A stretch of 10,950 bases of DNA from Anaerolinea thermophila (GTDB lineage Bacteria > Chloroflexota > Anaerolineae > Anaerolineales > Villigracilaceae), in NCBI GenBank assembly GCA_022729775.1, contig DZBA01000088.1, positions 1 to 10,950 of the forward strand, written 5' to 3'. The notes below the pieces were generated by a model. The model ran no database searches and was not told the origin of the DNA. It saw only the letters and a list, made by a program, of their open reading frames with translations. Positions 1-6,422 of the stretch are shown one piece after another. Position 1 is the stretch's first letter. The number at the start of each line of letters is the position of its first letter. A program made the position numbers and the translations under genes.

Positions 1-44
1 CAGGCTGGAAGCGAGACGATAGAATTGTCCGCATTTGGGGCTGA
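1..44 (+). CDS. C-terminal end of a probable WD40-repeat protein (partial)
   Basis: The window opens inside a reading frame (frame 3) that ends at a TGA at 42-44. Its last residues read GWKRDDRIVRIWG. The DD-x-x-VRIW pattern is the typical end of a WD40 beta-propeller blade (Asp-rich turn, then V-R-[IL]-W), and such blades often form the extreme C-terminus of a protein. Only 13 complete codons are visible, so the rest of the protein and its function cannot be judged. Frame 1 is also open to a TAA at 46-48, but its residues resemble nothing I know. The WD40 reading is an inference from one motif. Confidence 0.35.
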   Translation, partial: GWKRDDRIVRIWG

Positions 45-50
45 GTAAAC

Positions 51-107
51 TTTGGAGTCGGACTGCTTGCTCCTGCACTGTCGGACAGCAAGCAGTCCGA
101 CTCCAAA
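51..107. repeat. Perfect 21-bp-arm palindrome (REP-like hairpin)
   Basis: Positions 51-71 and 87-107 are exact reverse complements over 21 bp, separated by a 15-nt loop (72-86). The loop carries GTCGGAC (80-86), which also occurs inside the left arm (57-63). Both copies are complementary to GTCCGAC in the right arm (95-101), so a short alternative stem is possible. The palindrome starts 6 nt after the TGA of the preceding frame and has no T-run on either side, so it is not a standard intrinsic terminator. Its perfection suggests a recently spread REP-type or MITE-like palindromic unit. A role in protecting mRNA 3' ends is possible. Confidence 0.75.
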
Positions 108-118
108 ACTGGATGTAG

Positions 119-147
119 AGTGACGGCGTAAGTCGTCACTTTGTTTT
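119..147 (+). terminator. Possible intrinsic terminator of the upstream plus-strand gene
   Basis: AGTGACG (119-125) pairs perfectly with CGTCACT (134-140) across an 8-nt loop and is followed at once by TTGTTTT. A 7-bp stem with a T-rich tail fits a weak Rho-independent terminator for the gene ending at 44. The stem is short and the tail is interrupted by G, so confidence is moderate. Confidence 0.4.
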
Positions 148-161
148 AAGGAACTCAATTC

Positions 162-272
162 ATGAACATCATCTATATCCTGCTCGCCATGACCCTCTGG
201 GGATTTGTGGCTGTAGATGTCAAGATAAAAGCGGCGTCTTCATACAAGGACGCCGCTCTTGATATATTTTGA
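162..272 (+). CDS. Doubtful small ORF, 36 aa, hydrophobic N-terminus
   Basis: An ATG at 162 lies 9 nt after AAGGA (148-152) and opens a 36-codon frame ending in TGA at 270-272. The first half (MNIIYILLAMTLWGFVAVDV) is hydrophobic and could be one membrane segment. The second half is polar and ends in DIF. Codons 23-32 coincide with the stem-loop that looks like the kbl terminator, so either the frame is accidental or a membrane-peptide gene has been truncated by that structure. I recognise no family. Confidence 0.2.
   Translation: MNIIYILLAMTLWGFVAVDVKIKAASSYKDAALDIF
226..257 (-). terminator. Intrinsic terminator of kbl
   Basis: AGCGGCGTC (230-238) and GACGCCGCT (249-257) form a perfect 9-bp GC-rich stem with a 10-nt loop. 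Read on the minus strand, the stem is followed by TTTTATCTTG, and it lies about 30 nt past the kbl stop codon. This is a textbook Rho-independent terminator for kbl. On the plus strand the downstream sequence (CTTGATATATTTT) is a weaker tail, so two-way function is possible. Confidence 0.75.
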
Positions 273-287
273 CTGCATTCCCATTCC

Positions 288-1469
288 CTACCCAACCACT
301 CCCAACTTTTTTCCAACCTTCTTGAACGCCTCCAAACCTTGATCGAGGTCATCCTTTGCGTGCGCGGCGGAAATCATCACCCTGATTCGCGCCTTTCCCT
401 GCGGAACTGTCGGGTAGCCGAGCGCCATCGCAAACACGCCTGCTTCGTATAATTCGCGGCTGAACTGCTGCGCCAGCGGCGCTTCGCCCAGCATCACCGG
501 CGTAATCGGCGTTTCGCTTACGCCCGTATTGAAGCCGAGCGTCTTCATCTCCGCTTTGAAATATTTGGCGTTGTCCCAAAGTCTATCCACCAGTTGAGTC
601 GAATCTTCCAGCAAATCTACTGCCGCAAGACAAGCCGCCGCGTCTGGGACGGTCATCGCGGAGGAGAATAGGAAGGGACGCCCGCGCTGCCGCAGCCATT
701 CGGTGATGACCGATTTGCCCGCGACGATTCCGCCCATCACGCCAAACGCCTTCGACATCGTGCCGACTTCAATGTCAACTTTTCCATGCAAGCCAAAGTG
801 ATCCACAATACCGCGCCCGCCCTTGCCCAACACGCCTTCGCCGTGCGCGTCATCCACCATTAATAGAATTTCGTATTTCTTTGCGACTTCATAAATATCC
901 GGCAGCGGTGCAATATCGCCATCCATGCTGAACACCCCATCCGTGACGATTAATGCGCGGCGGAAATTTTTCAAGTTGGCTTGAATTTGTTCCTCCAGCG
1001 ATTTCACATCGTTATGTTCATACGCGATAATCTTCGCGCCGGACAAGCGGCAGCCGTCAATGATGGAGGCGTGATTTAATTTATCTGAAAAAATCACATC
1101 CTCTTTGTTGACCAGCGCGGGAATGGTGGCAAGGTTTGCCGTGAATCCCGATTGAAACGTGACCGCCGACTCCACGCCTTTGAACTGCGCGAGTCTTTTT
1201 TCGAGTTCGATGTGCAGGCTCATCGTCCCAGCAATGGAGCGCACCGCGCCGGGTCCCACGCCCATTTCTGCGGATGCTTTCCGCGAGGCTTCCACCACTG
1301 CGGGGTGATTTGCCAGCCCCAAATAATTGTTCGAGCAGAAATTCAAGACCTTTTTACCGTCCACGGTCAGCCAAGCGCCCTGCGGAGAAGCAATCGTGCG
1401 GATGTTGTTATACAGCCCCTGCGATTTGAGAGAATCAATCTCTTGCTGAATCCAATCGGTTTTTGTCAT
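288..1469 (-). CDS. kbl: Glycine C-acetyltransferase (2-amino-3-ketobutyrate CoA ligase)
   Basis: This is a cytoplasmic PLP enzyme of the alpha-oxoamine synthase family. It converts 2-amino-3-oxobutyrate plus CoA to glycine plus acetyl-CoA, the second step of threonine breakdown by way of threonine dehydrogenase. Its 393 residues match the family's usual ~395-400. Visible motifs: FCSNNYLGLANHP (44-56), LNHASIIDG (131-139, with the PLP-stacking His133), VTDGVFSMDGD (175-185), DDAHGEG (206-212, with PLP-binding Asp and His) and TMSKAFG, whose Lys240 should form the PLP Schiff base. The ATG at 1469 follows AAGGAGA (1474-1480), which fixes the start. A terminator lies just downstream, so it is probably a single-gene unit, and no threonine dehydrogenase gene is nearby. 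The close relative BioF (8-amino-7-oxononanoate synthase) cannot be fully excluded, but the N-terminal third reads like Thermus-type Kbl and no biotin genes adjoin. Confidence 0.88.
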   Translation of the reverse strand: MTKTDWIQQEIDSLKSQGLYNNIRTIASPQGAWLTVDGKKVLNFCSNNYLGLANHPAVVEASRKASAEMGVGPGAVRSIAGTMSLHIELEKRLAQFKGVESAVTFQSGFTANLATIPALVNKEDVIFSDKLNHASIIDGCRLSGAKIIAYEHNDVKSLEEQIQANLKNFRRALIVTDGVFSMDGDIAPLPDIYEVAKKYEILLMVDDAHGEGVLGKGGRGIVDHFGLHGKVDIEVGTMSKAFGVMGGIVAGKSVITEWLRQRGRPFLFSSAMTVPDAAACLAAVDLLEDSTQLVDRLWDNAKYFKAEMKTLGFNTGVSETPITPVMLGEAPLAQQFSRELYEAGVFAMALGYPTVPQGKARIRVMISAAHAKDDLDQGLEAFKKVGKKLGVVG

Positions 1470-1505
1470 CTTGTCTCCTTGATTTAATGATTGCCTTACG
1501 TCAAA

Positions 1506-1559
1506 CGTTCCAAATGTTTACTTGGCGCAACTGCATTTTACGAGAGACATTCGGAACGG
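1506..1559. promoter_or_regulatory. Inverted repeat upstream of kbl (possible operator)
   Basis: CGTTCCAAATGT (1506-1517) and ACATTCGGAACG (1548-1559) are complementary at 11 of 12 positions, with a 30-nt spacer. The pair lies 37-90 bp upstream of the kbl ATG. The spacer contains TAAAAT on the minus strand (1535-1540), a possible -10 element, but I see no good -35 at the right distance. It could be a dyad operator for a regulator of kbl or the foot of a leader hairpin. Confidence 0.3.
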
Positions 1560-1582
1560 TGTACAACATCAGTTAATTGATA

Positions 1583-1832
1583 AGACCTGACACCTAAATT
1601 TTGTGCAAAATACACTACAAGTTATCGTGGGATTGGCTCATTAAAAAACTTTTTTGTACACGGATTTGACGGATGGCGCGGATTCTCACTGATTTTTTTG
1701 TGCTTGTCCGTGAAACCCGTGTAATCCGTGTACAGATTTTTGTGATTTGTAATGAGTTGTAGTCCAATCTTGGATTGAGCCTGCCGAAATCTTGGGCTAA
1801 ATTTAGGTGATAATTCTTTAACCGTCAGGTCT
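1583..1832. repeat. Composite nested inverted repeat filling the kbl upstream gap
   Basis: AGACCTGAC (1583-1591) is the exact reverse complement of 1824-1832. The adjoining CACCTAAATTT (1591-1601) is the exact reverse complement of 1799-1809. Further in, ACTACAA (1614-1620) matches 1757-1763 and GATTGG (1631-1636) matches 1764-1769, although these two pairs cross rather than nest. The right end overlaps the stop codon of the preceding minus-strand gene (TAG, 1833-1831). At the centre is the ~120-bp palindromic element described separately. The layout suggests an insertion into an older palindrome or the decayed ends of a small non-coding mobile element. The gap of about 360 bases from 1470 to 1830 contains no credible ORF. 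Confidence 0.5.
1637..1756. repeat. ~120-bp palindromic repeat element, copy 1
   Basis: The 80-bp core (1655-1734) has perfect 12-bp terminal inverted repeats, TGTACACGGATT and AATCCGTGTACA. An outer pair, CTCATTA (1637-1643) and TAATGAG (1750-1756), extends the imperfect palindrome to 120 bp. Inside, the left half is phased at 9 bp: CACGGATTT, GACGGATGG, CGCGGATTC, TCACTGATT (1659-1694). The right half read backwards gives TACACGGAT, TACACGGGT, TTCACGGAC with the same period. A second copy of the same design is at 8179-8297. It has no ORF. It may be a MITE-like or REP-like unit or a family of extended hairpins. Confidence 0.75.
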
Positions 1833-3429
1833 ATTTGATTTCAAAATCCGTAAACAAACCGAGCTCGGTCAATGCCTCTATGACCTTTGCTTCCGCGCCG
1901 CTTTTGATGATGACCGCCGCCGGGCTGAGCGACTCTCCTAAAAATTTTCCCGCTTTTGATTTTCGCATCTCTTCGATGATTTCTGGCTTGGCGACTCGCA
2001 GCACGGTATGAGTCTCCACCCGCGCTTGAATTCCGTCCGCGTCCCAGGTCTTAAGTGCCTTGACCAGTGTGGGCGGCACGGCGCTGTTTGTATATTTCAC
2101 CAGCAGAGCCAGCAGCTGTTCGGCTTTCAATCCGTGCTGGTTTGCGCGTTTCAAAGATTTTGCGGTGACATGATACGCGTACTCGTGATTCTTTTCTTCG
2201 TCCCATTCGCAGAATCTGGCGACTTGATACCTCACCGCGCGCGAGAAGTTTCTCGAAACAGAAATTTTTCCGCTGGAAGAAACCGCGAACTTCCCTTCCC
2301 CTTGCGCTTTATACTCTGTGCCTCGCAGCCTGAACGCCGTAAATTCCTTCCCATCCTCTGGGGAAGCCAAATCCACTTTGCCGAGTCGGTGCAGCATGTG
2401 AATTACATATTTGACCAGCGCGCCATCCACCTGATCCCAATATGCAAAACCGCGCAAGTATTGTCCGTCGGACGCGCGTTTGATGAACCACGAATCATAA
2501 TCACCGGCGGGGCGCTGAAAGTCGGGAAATTTCAATTTCAGGTCGCGCAAAAATGCGGGCAGACTCCACCACTTTTCGCGTGGGATGACGCCGAGCAAGT
2601 TCATCAAAAACTCGCGCGTGACCTGAGGTTGGTTGCTCCACTCGCCTTCGCAGATGATGGCGGGAATCAGCCTTAATTCATTGAATGTCTGCGATTTCAC
2701 CCATGCGCCATATAGCATATTCAAAGCGTCGGCGCGCGGGGCTTCGAGAAATTTTTTCACGGCTTCGGCTTGGGGTTCGTTTTTTGCGTTGAGAATCTGC
2801 GCGGCGATTAATAACGCTTGCAAGTTGGCTTGCAGGTCAGGATTCAAACTTGGTGGATTACCGACGCGCAACGCCGCAAGGTAGGTTGTCGCGTCATCCA
2901 AAATAAAATCATTTGACGGACTCTCATGCGCTTTTTCAATAGGCGTGGCAAGGCGTCCCAGCGGCTCTTGTTTTTCTGTTGGGGAGTTTTCCTGCTGGTC
3001 ATATTGGATGATTTCAAAAAGGTCTTCGGGAATGTATGCGAATTCCTGCGCGCCTTTCTCGGAATCAAAAAAGGCTTTGGCAAGCAATCCGCGATAGTAG
3101 AGGACTTCCGCTGCGGAGATGGGTTTGAGGTGCGGGCGTTCCCTGTCCCTGCGGGCTGTGCCGATTTCGCGCACGTCGCCGTACTTGCGTGAAAATATCG
3201 CCCATTCCACCCTGCCATTGGATTCAATCAGCGCGGTCAATGCGGCGCGAGAATCTGGCGGAAGTATCTCTACGGTTTCGCGCACAGAATCGAGGTCAAG
3301 GATGGACGCGCATAATTCCTCCACTGCTGAAGCCGCGTCGCGGGATTCCAATTCCAATCCCCAAAAGCCGGCGATGATGTGCAGGTGTCCGAGGTCGTGT
3401 GTTTGAAGCGAAGCCAAAAGGTCAGGCAT
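1831..3429 (-). CDS. Helicase-associated (XPB/Ssl2 N-terminal-like) domain protein, no motor domain
   Basis: This is a 532-residue soluble protein. The C-terminal ~70 residues (464-532) run HTVLRVAKPEII...AAVIIKSGAEAKVIEALTELGLF. This matches the layout of the helicase XPB/Ssl2 N-terminal-type domain (strand, helix, 'inaccessible value' strand, helix), which binds DNA or partners in bacterial XPB proteins. The N-terminal ~140 residues hold a possible winged-helix region around 55-140. I see no Walker A or DEAD/DEAH motif, so it is not itself a helicase. It is the last gene of the minus operon, 16 nt after the M23 gene, with no Shine-Dalgarno, so its translation is probably coupled. A role in DNA transactions is inferred only from the C-terminal domain, and the family assignment is by eye. 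Confidence 0.55.
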   Translation of the reverse strand: MPDLLASLQTHDLGHLHIIAGFWGLELESRDAASAVEELCASILDLDSVRETVEILPPDSRAALTALIESNGRVEWAIFSRKYGDVREIGTARRDRERPHLKPISAAEVLYYRGLLAKAFFDSEKGAQEFAYIPEDLFEIIQYDQQENSPTEKQEPLGRLATPIEKAHESPSNDFILDDATTYLAALRVGNPPSLNPDLQANLQALLIAAQILNAKNEPQAEAVKKFLEAPRADALNMLYGAWVKSQTFNELRLIPAIICEGEWSNQPQVTREFLMNLLGVIPREKWWSLPAFLRDLKLKFPDFQRPAGDYDSWFIKRASDGQYLRGFAYWDQVDGALVKYVIHMLHRLGKVDLASPEDGKEFTAFRLRGTEYKAQGEGKFAVSSSGKISVSRNFSRAVRYQVARFCEWDEEKNHEYAYHVTAKSLKRANQHGLKAEQLLALLVKYTNSAVPPTLVKALKTWDADGIQARVETHTVLRVAKPEIIEEMRKSKAGKFLGESLSPAAVIIKSGAEAKVIEALTELGLFTDFEIK

Positions 3430-3445
3430 GGGATGATTTTATCAT

Positions 3446-4498
3446 TTATGGCGTTGGCAGTGATTCGAGTATGGGCGCGGGCGGACGAATCGACTCGAAT
3501 CCTTCGCCTTTGATGAAGGTGATGTAGGAAGTTTGTCCGGGAAATATCTCGACCCAGGTTTGTTCTAATTTCTTTTCGATGGTGATGGTCACTTTGTAGA
3601 TTCCGGCAGGCAGGTCGCCGAGAACCATATTTTCATTGTAGTACGGGTCGGGGTTGATGGCGCCCCCCCCGCCATAAGTTTTGACAAGATATGTTTTTTT
3701 CACTTTGGTCGAGCGCAAGGTGACTTCCACTTGTTGCAAAGTCCCTTCCCCTTTTTCATCCATAATGCGTCCCGCCAGTACGCCCCAACCCTGCGGCGGC
3801 GCAATCCATAATTCGGGGTTGTAGGTGTGGAAGAATGAATTATCCGCGATGCGTACCTCAAAGTGGACGTGTGGTCCTGTGGTCGCGCCGGTATCTCCCA
3901 CCAACCCGATGACTTCGCTGGTTTCGACATGTTGGTTCAAAATGGCAAACACTTTGCTCATGTGCGCGTAAATGGTGTACAGCTGCTGACCTTTATATCC
4001 AAAGTCATGACGGATGACGACCGCCATGCCGTAAGGGTCTTCTTGGTTTTTCGGCGATTCGGTGAAGAGTCCCCAGCCTGCCCAGACGATGGTGCCGGGT
4101 CCAGCCGCCATGATGGGCGTGCCTTCCGGCGTGGGGATGTCAATGCCGGTGTGGATGATGTTCGGTCCGAAGAAAATTCCGCCGTAACGATAATCGGGGA
4201 TGGGCCAGTTAACCTGGTCTGCGGCGATGGGGCGCACAAAATAGAAATGGTCATAAGGCGACATTGCCCAGGGGACAGGGTACAGCGGCGGACGCCAAGC
4301 CGAAATCGGCTCTGCGCCCGGTGTCGGTAAACTGAATTGAAACGGCGCTGGCGAGGGGATGTGCGGCGCGTCAAAATTTGCGTCAGATTGTCCCGCTGCT
4401 TGCGCTACCACAGGGGTTGGCTGGGCTGTCGTTTTTTGAGCGCACGCGGTCAAGCTGGCGAAGAATAGAATAACAATAAAAAGATTTTTGAGTTTCAT
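3446..4498 (-). CDS. M23 (LytM) metallopeptidase lipoprotein
   Basis: A 350-residue exported lipoprotein: an N-terminal hydrophobic signal ends in the lipobox LTAC, with Cys19 as the lipidated residue. A Pro-rich linker (about 25-75) leads to an M23 peptidase domain (about 100-235). The full active-site set is present: HTGID (zinc ligands His116 and Asp120), YAHM (His179) and GPHVHF (His210, and zinc ligand His212), so it should be catalytically active. M23 enzymes cut peptidoglycan peptide cross-links. After residue ~240 there is a beta-sandwich-like region resembling carboxypeptidase-regulatory or CNA-B domains, ending in a short Pro-rich tail. The start lies 6 nt after the previous gene's stop and has no Shine-Dalgarno. 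The substrate cannot be read from the sequence. Confidence 0.88.
   Translation of the reverse strand: MKLKNLFIVILFFASLTACAQKTTAQPTPVVAQAAGQSDANFDAPHIPSPAPFQFSLPTPGAEPISAWRPPLYPVPWAMSPYDHFYFVRPIAADQVNWPIPDYRYGGIFFGPNIIHTGIDIPTPEGTPIMAAGPGTIVWAGWGLFTESPKNQEDPYGMAVVIRHDFGYKGQQLYTIYAHMSKVFAILNQHVETSEVIGLVGDTGATTGPHVHFEVRIADNSFFHTYNPELWIAPPQGWGVLAGRIMDEKGEGTLQQVEVTLRSTKVKKTYLVKTYGGGGAINPDPYYNENMVLGDLPAGIYKVTITIEKKLEQTWVEIFPGQTSYITFIKGEGFESIRPPAPILESLPTP
3663..3670. repeat. Homopolymer run of 8 C (8 G in the coding sense)
   Basis: Eight consecutive C bases sit inside the M23 lipoprotein gene and encode part of a Gly-Gly-Gly-Gly stretch near residue 278. A slip of one base would shift the frame after the peptidase domain and alter only the C-terminal beta domain. 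The run is long enough to be slippage-prone or a sequencing-error site. Confidence 0.7.
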
Positions 4499-4504
4499 CT
4501 TGAT

Positions 4505-6421
4505 TTATGGAATAAAGGTCGGCGGCGTGGGAGTCAATGTCGGGGTTGGGGTTTCGGTTGCTGTGGATGTGGGCGTGGATGTGACCGTCGGCGTAAGCGT
4601 AACGGTGGGCGTGCGCGTGATGGTAGGCGTGAATGTAACAGTCGGCGTGCCGGTTGGGCGCGGCGTGCGCGAGAGTTTCGGCGTTGGGGTAATGGTCGGC
4701 GTGCGCGATGGCGTAATGGTGGGCGGAAGGACTCGCGTCGGCGTCATCAACGCTTCAAGTGGGTACAGCTCGCGCATGGCAGAGTACCAATCCATGCTGC
4801 CGGTTAATGCAAATTCGGTGAAGCGCGCGCCTGCGTAATAGGTGCGCCAATTCGGCAGCGCGGGCAGGCGTTCCCATCCGTAGGCGTTGGTAAGCGCGGT
4901 GATGTCAATCCAATAGCCGGGCGGCACGGGCGCATATTCGCCGCCTTGCTCGTAAGTGCGCGGGTCGAGTTCGTAGCGCGCGCTGAGATTCCACGGCGCG
5001 TTGTGAATCGGTTCTCCCAGCGAGCCATCCTGTTTGAAGCAGCGGATATAAATTCGCCAGTAGGTTTGCGCGCCGATGTCTTCGCGCATGGCGACCAGCC
5101 AGCCGGCGTCTGACATGAGGGTGTTGATTTGAAACGCGCGCCCGGTGTATAACCAATCTTCTTCGAGACCGGGTTCGAGGTTGGTGGTGAATGGGACAAA
5201 GGCATTTTCGAGACTGGCAAGCGCGTCCCATCCGGCTTCGATGATGATGCGATTGCGTAACGCGTTAAAGGATTCATCCACAAGGTCGTGCAGCTGCGCG
5301 TATGGCGCTTGCACATTTTCAATGGGGACAACCTGCCAGCGTTGGTTGGGGATGTCCGGCGCGGGGGTGATGACGGGCGACCATAACGCGGGCGGCGAAT
5401 CCACTGCGGCGCGGGCAAAGGCATCAGGGAATGGGTTGGGAATTTCCACCGCGCCCCAGGCAAGTCCGCGCACGGTTCCAATCAATGGCATGGGTGAAAG
5501 CAGTAACTTGCCGTTCACGTCGTAAGAGGTCAGGTATTGTTGGTTGGGACTGTTGGTGACCGCGATGACTTTATCCGCAAATTCATTCCACGCGCCCCAA
5601 ATTCCATCACCGATCCAATAAGCCGGGCGCGATGGCTCGCTTGCGCGCCAGATATATAATCCGCTAAAACCCGCGCTTTGCGATGTGGATGCCCATAACA
5701 ATTGCGCGCCGTCATAACTCCACGCCGGGTGATTTTCAGACGCAAGCGCGGTATTGCTTAAATTTTGGTAACGGTCTTCGCCGGTTAAGTCGAGGTTGGC
5801 GAGCCATACATCGCTGTTGCCGCTGCGTGTGGATATGAATGCCACATGCCTGCCGTCCGGCGCCCAAACAGGGGAATGGTCCGACGCGGGGTTTTCGGTA
5901 AGTGAGACATGCGGCTGCGCCGGGTCTTCCACTGACACAATGGAAATTTCAAGGTTGTCGTTTGTATATGTTTCAAATACCAGCCACTTGCCATCCGGCG
6001 ACCATGAAGGCGCGGCGTCATATTCCGGCGTGTTGGTGATTTGCCGCGCTTCCCCGTTTTGCAGGTTCAACACGTATAAATCCCAAAATCCGCTGCGGTC
6101 TGATGCAAACGCAACCTGCGCGCGGTCTGGGCTGAGCGCGGGGTCGGTGTCGCTCCACTCTCCGCTGGTGATGCGCGTGAGCGGCAGGTCGGTGGGGTGA
6201 TATGCAAAGAGATGGGCGTAACCGTTCTCTTCGATTGACAGAAACATAAGATGATCCCCGCTGTCGAATTCGATGACCACGGGCGCTTCTGTAAAGACTG
6301 GCGCAAGGGTATCTACCGGCGCGGGCGTTTCTTCGACGGGCTGCGAGCAGCCAAAGAACATCAGGCTGAATAGAAGCGCGGATATGAGTTTTACAGGCGC
6401 GGGGAAAAAATTCAAACGCAT
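4505..6421 (-). CDS. PD40/TolB-type beta-propeller lipoprotein with conserved module and Thr-Pro tail
   Basis: A 638-residue secreted protein. A hydrophobic N-terminus ends at MFFGC (Cys25), a plausible but non-standard lipobox with Phe at -3. Four PD40 (WD40-like) motifs follow: ALSPDRAQVAFASDR (95-109), SWSPDGKWLVFETY (139-152), VWAPDGRHVAFISTR (185-199) and AWSYDGAQLLWAST (233-246). They imply a TolB-like propeller over about 55-325. Residues ~361-560 form a separate Trp/Tyr-rich module (GWDAL, DWLYTGRAF, PPGYWIDITAL, GWERLPALPNWRTYY) that I recognise only as recurring in Chloroflexi secreted proteins. Residues ~561-638 are a Thr-Pro repeat tail, as in cell-surface stalks or glycosylated linkers, but here at the very C-terminus. 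It starts 1 nt after the upstream gene's stop (TAA-C-ATG), a sign of translational coupling. The molecular function is unknown; such propellers usually mediate protein binding. Confidence 0.8.
   Translation of the reverse strand: MRLNFFPAPVKLISALLFSLMFFGCSQPVEETPAPVDTLAPVFTEAPVVIEFDSGDHLMFLSIEENGYAHLFAYHPTDLPLTRITSGEWSDTDPALSPDRAQVAFASDRSGFWDLYVLNLQNGEARQITNTPEYDAAPSWSPDGKWLVFETYTNDNLEISIVSVEDPAQPHVSLTENPASDHSPVWAPDGRHVAFISTRSGNSDVWLANLDLTGEDRYQNLSNTALASENHPAWSYDGAQLLWASTSQSAGFSGLYIWRASEPSRPAYWIGDGIWGAWNEFADKVIAVTNSPNQQYLTSYDVNGKLLLSPMPLIGTVRGLAWGAVEIPNPFPDAFARAAVDSPPALWSPVITPAPDIPNQRWQVVPIENVQAPYAQLHDLVDESFNALRNRIIIEAGWDALASLENAFVPFTTNLEPGLEEDWLYTGRAFQINTLMSDAGWLVAMREDIGAQTYWRIYIRCFKQDGSLGEPIHNAPWNLSARYELDPRTYEQGGEYAPVPPGYWIDITALTNAYGWERLPALPNWRTYYAGARFTEFALTGSMDWYSAMRELYPLEALMTPTRVLPPTITPSRTPTITPTPKLSRTPRPTGTPTVTFTPTITRTPTVTLTPTVTSTPTSTATETPTPTLTPTPPTFIP
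4508..4741 (-). repeat. Low-complexity DNA encoding the Thr-Pro tail
   Basis: About 234 bp consist of degenerate 6-12-bp units (ACGCCGAC/ACCGTC-like on the coding strand) encoding TPT, TVT and TIT runs. The units differ at third positions, so the repeat is kept at the protein level more than at the DNA level. Length changes by recombination or slippage are likely between strains. Confidence 0.75.
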
Positions 6422-6422
6422 G

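Noticed and set aside
1..48. Frame-1 reading (QAGSETIELSAFGAE) as the end of the upstream gene
   Set aside because: The frame is open but resembles no motif, whereas the overlapping frame 3 ends in a WD40-like DDRIVRIWG. Both remain possible, and frame 3 is preferred.
2008..2676. Plus-strand ORF of 222 aa antisense to the helicase-associated gene
   Set aside because: It lies wholly inside a coherent minus-strand gene of an operon, and its residues show no domain-like pattern. It is an antisense shadow.
4508..4741. CRISPR-like short repeats
   Set aside because: The units are degenerate, have no spacers and stay in frame with a Thr-Pro coding tail.
4488..4838. Plus-strand ORF of 116 aa rich in Gly and Val
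   Set aside because: It is the reverse complement of the Thr-Pro tail-encoding repeats; the low-complexity GV pattern is a by-product of TPT codons.
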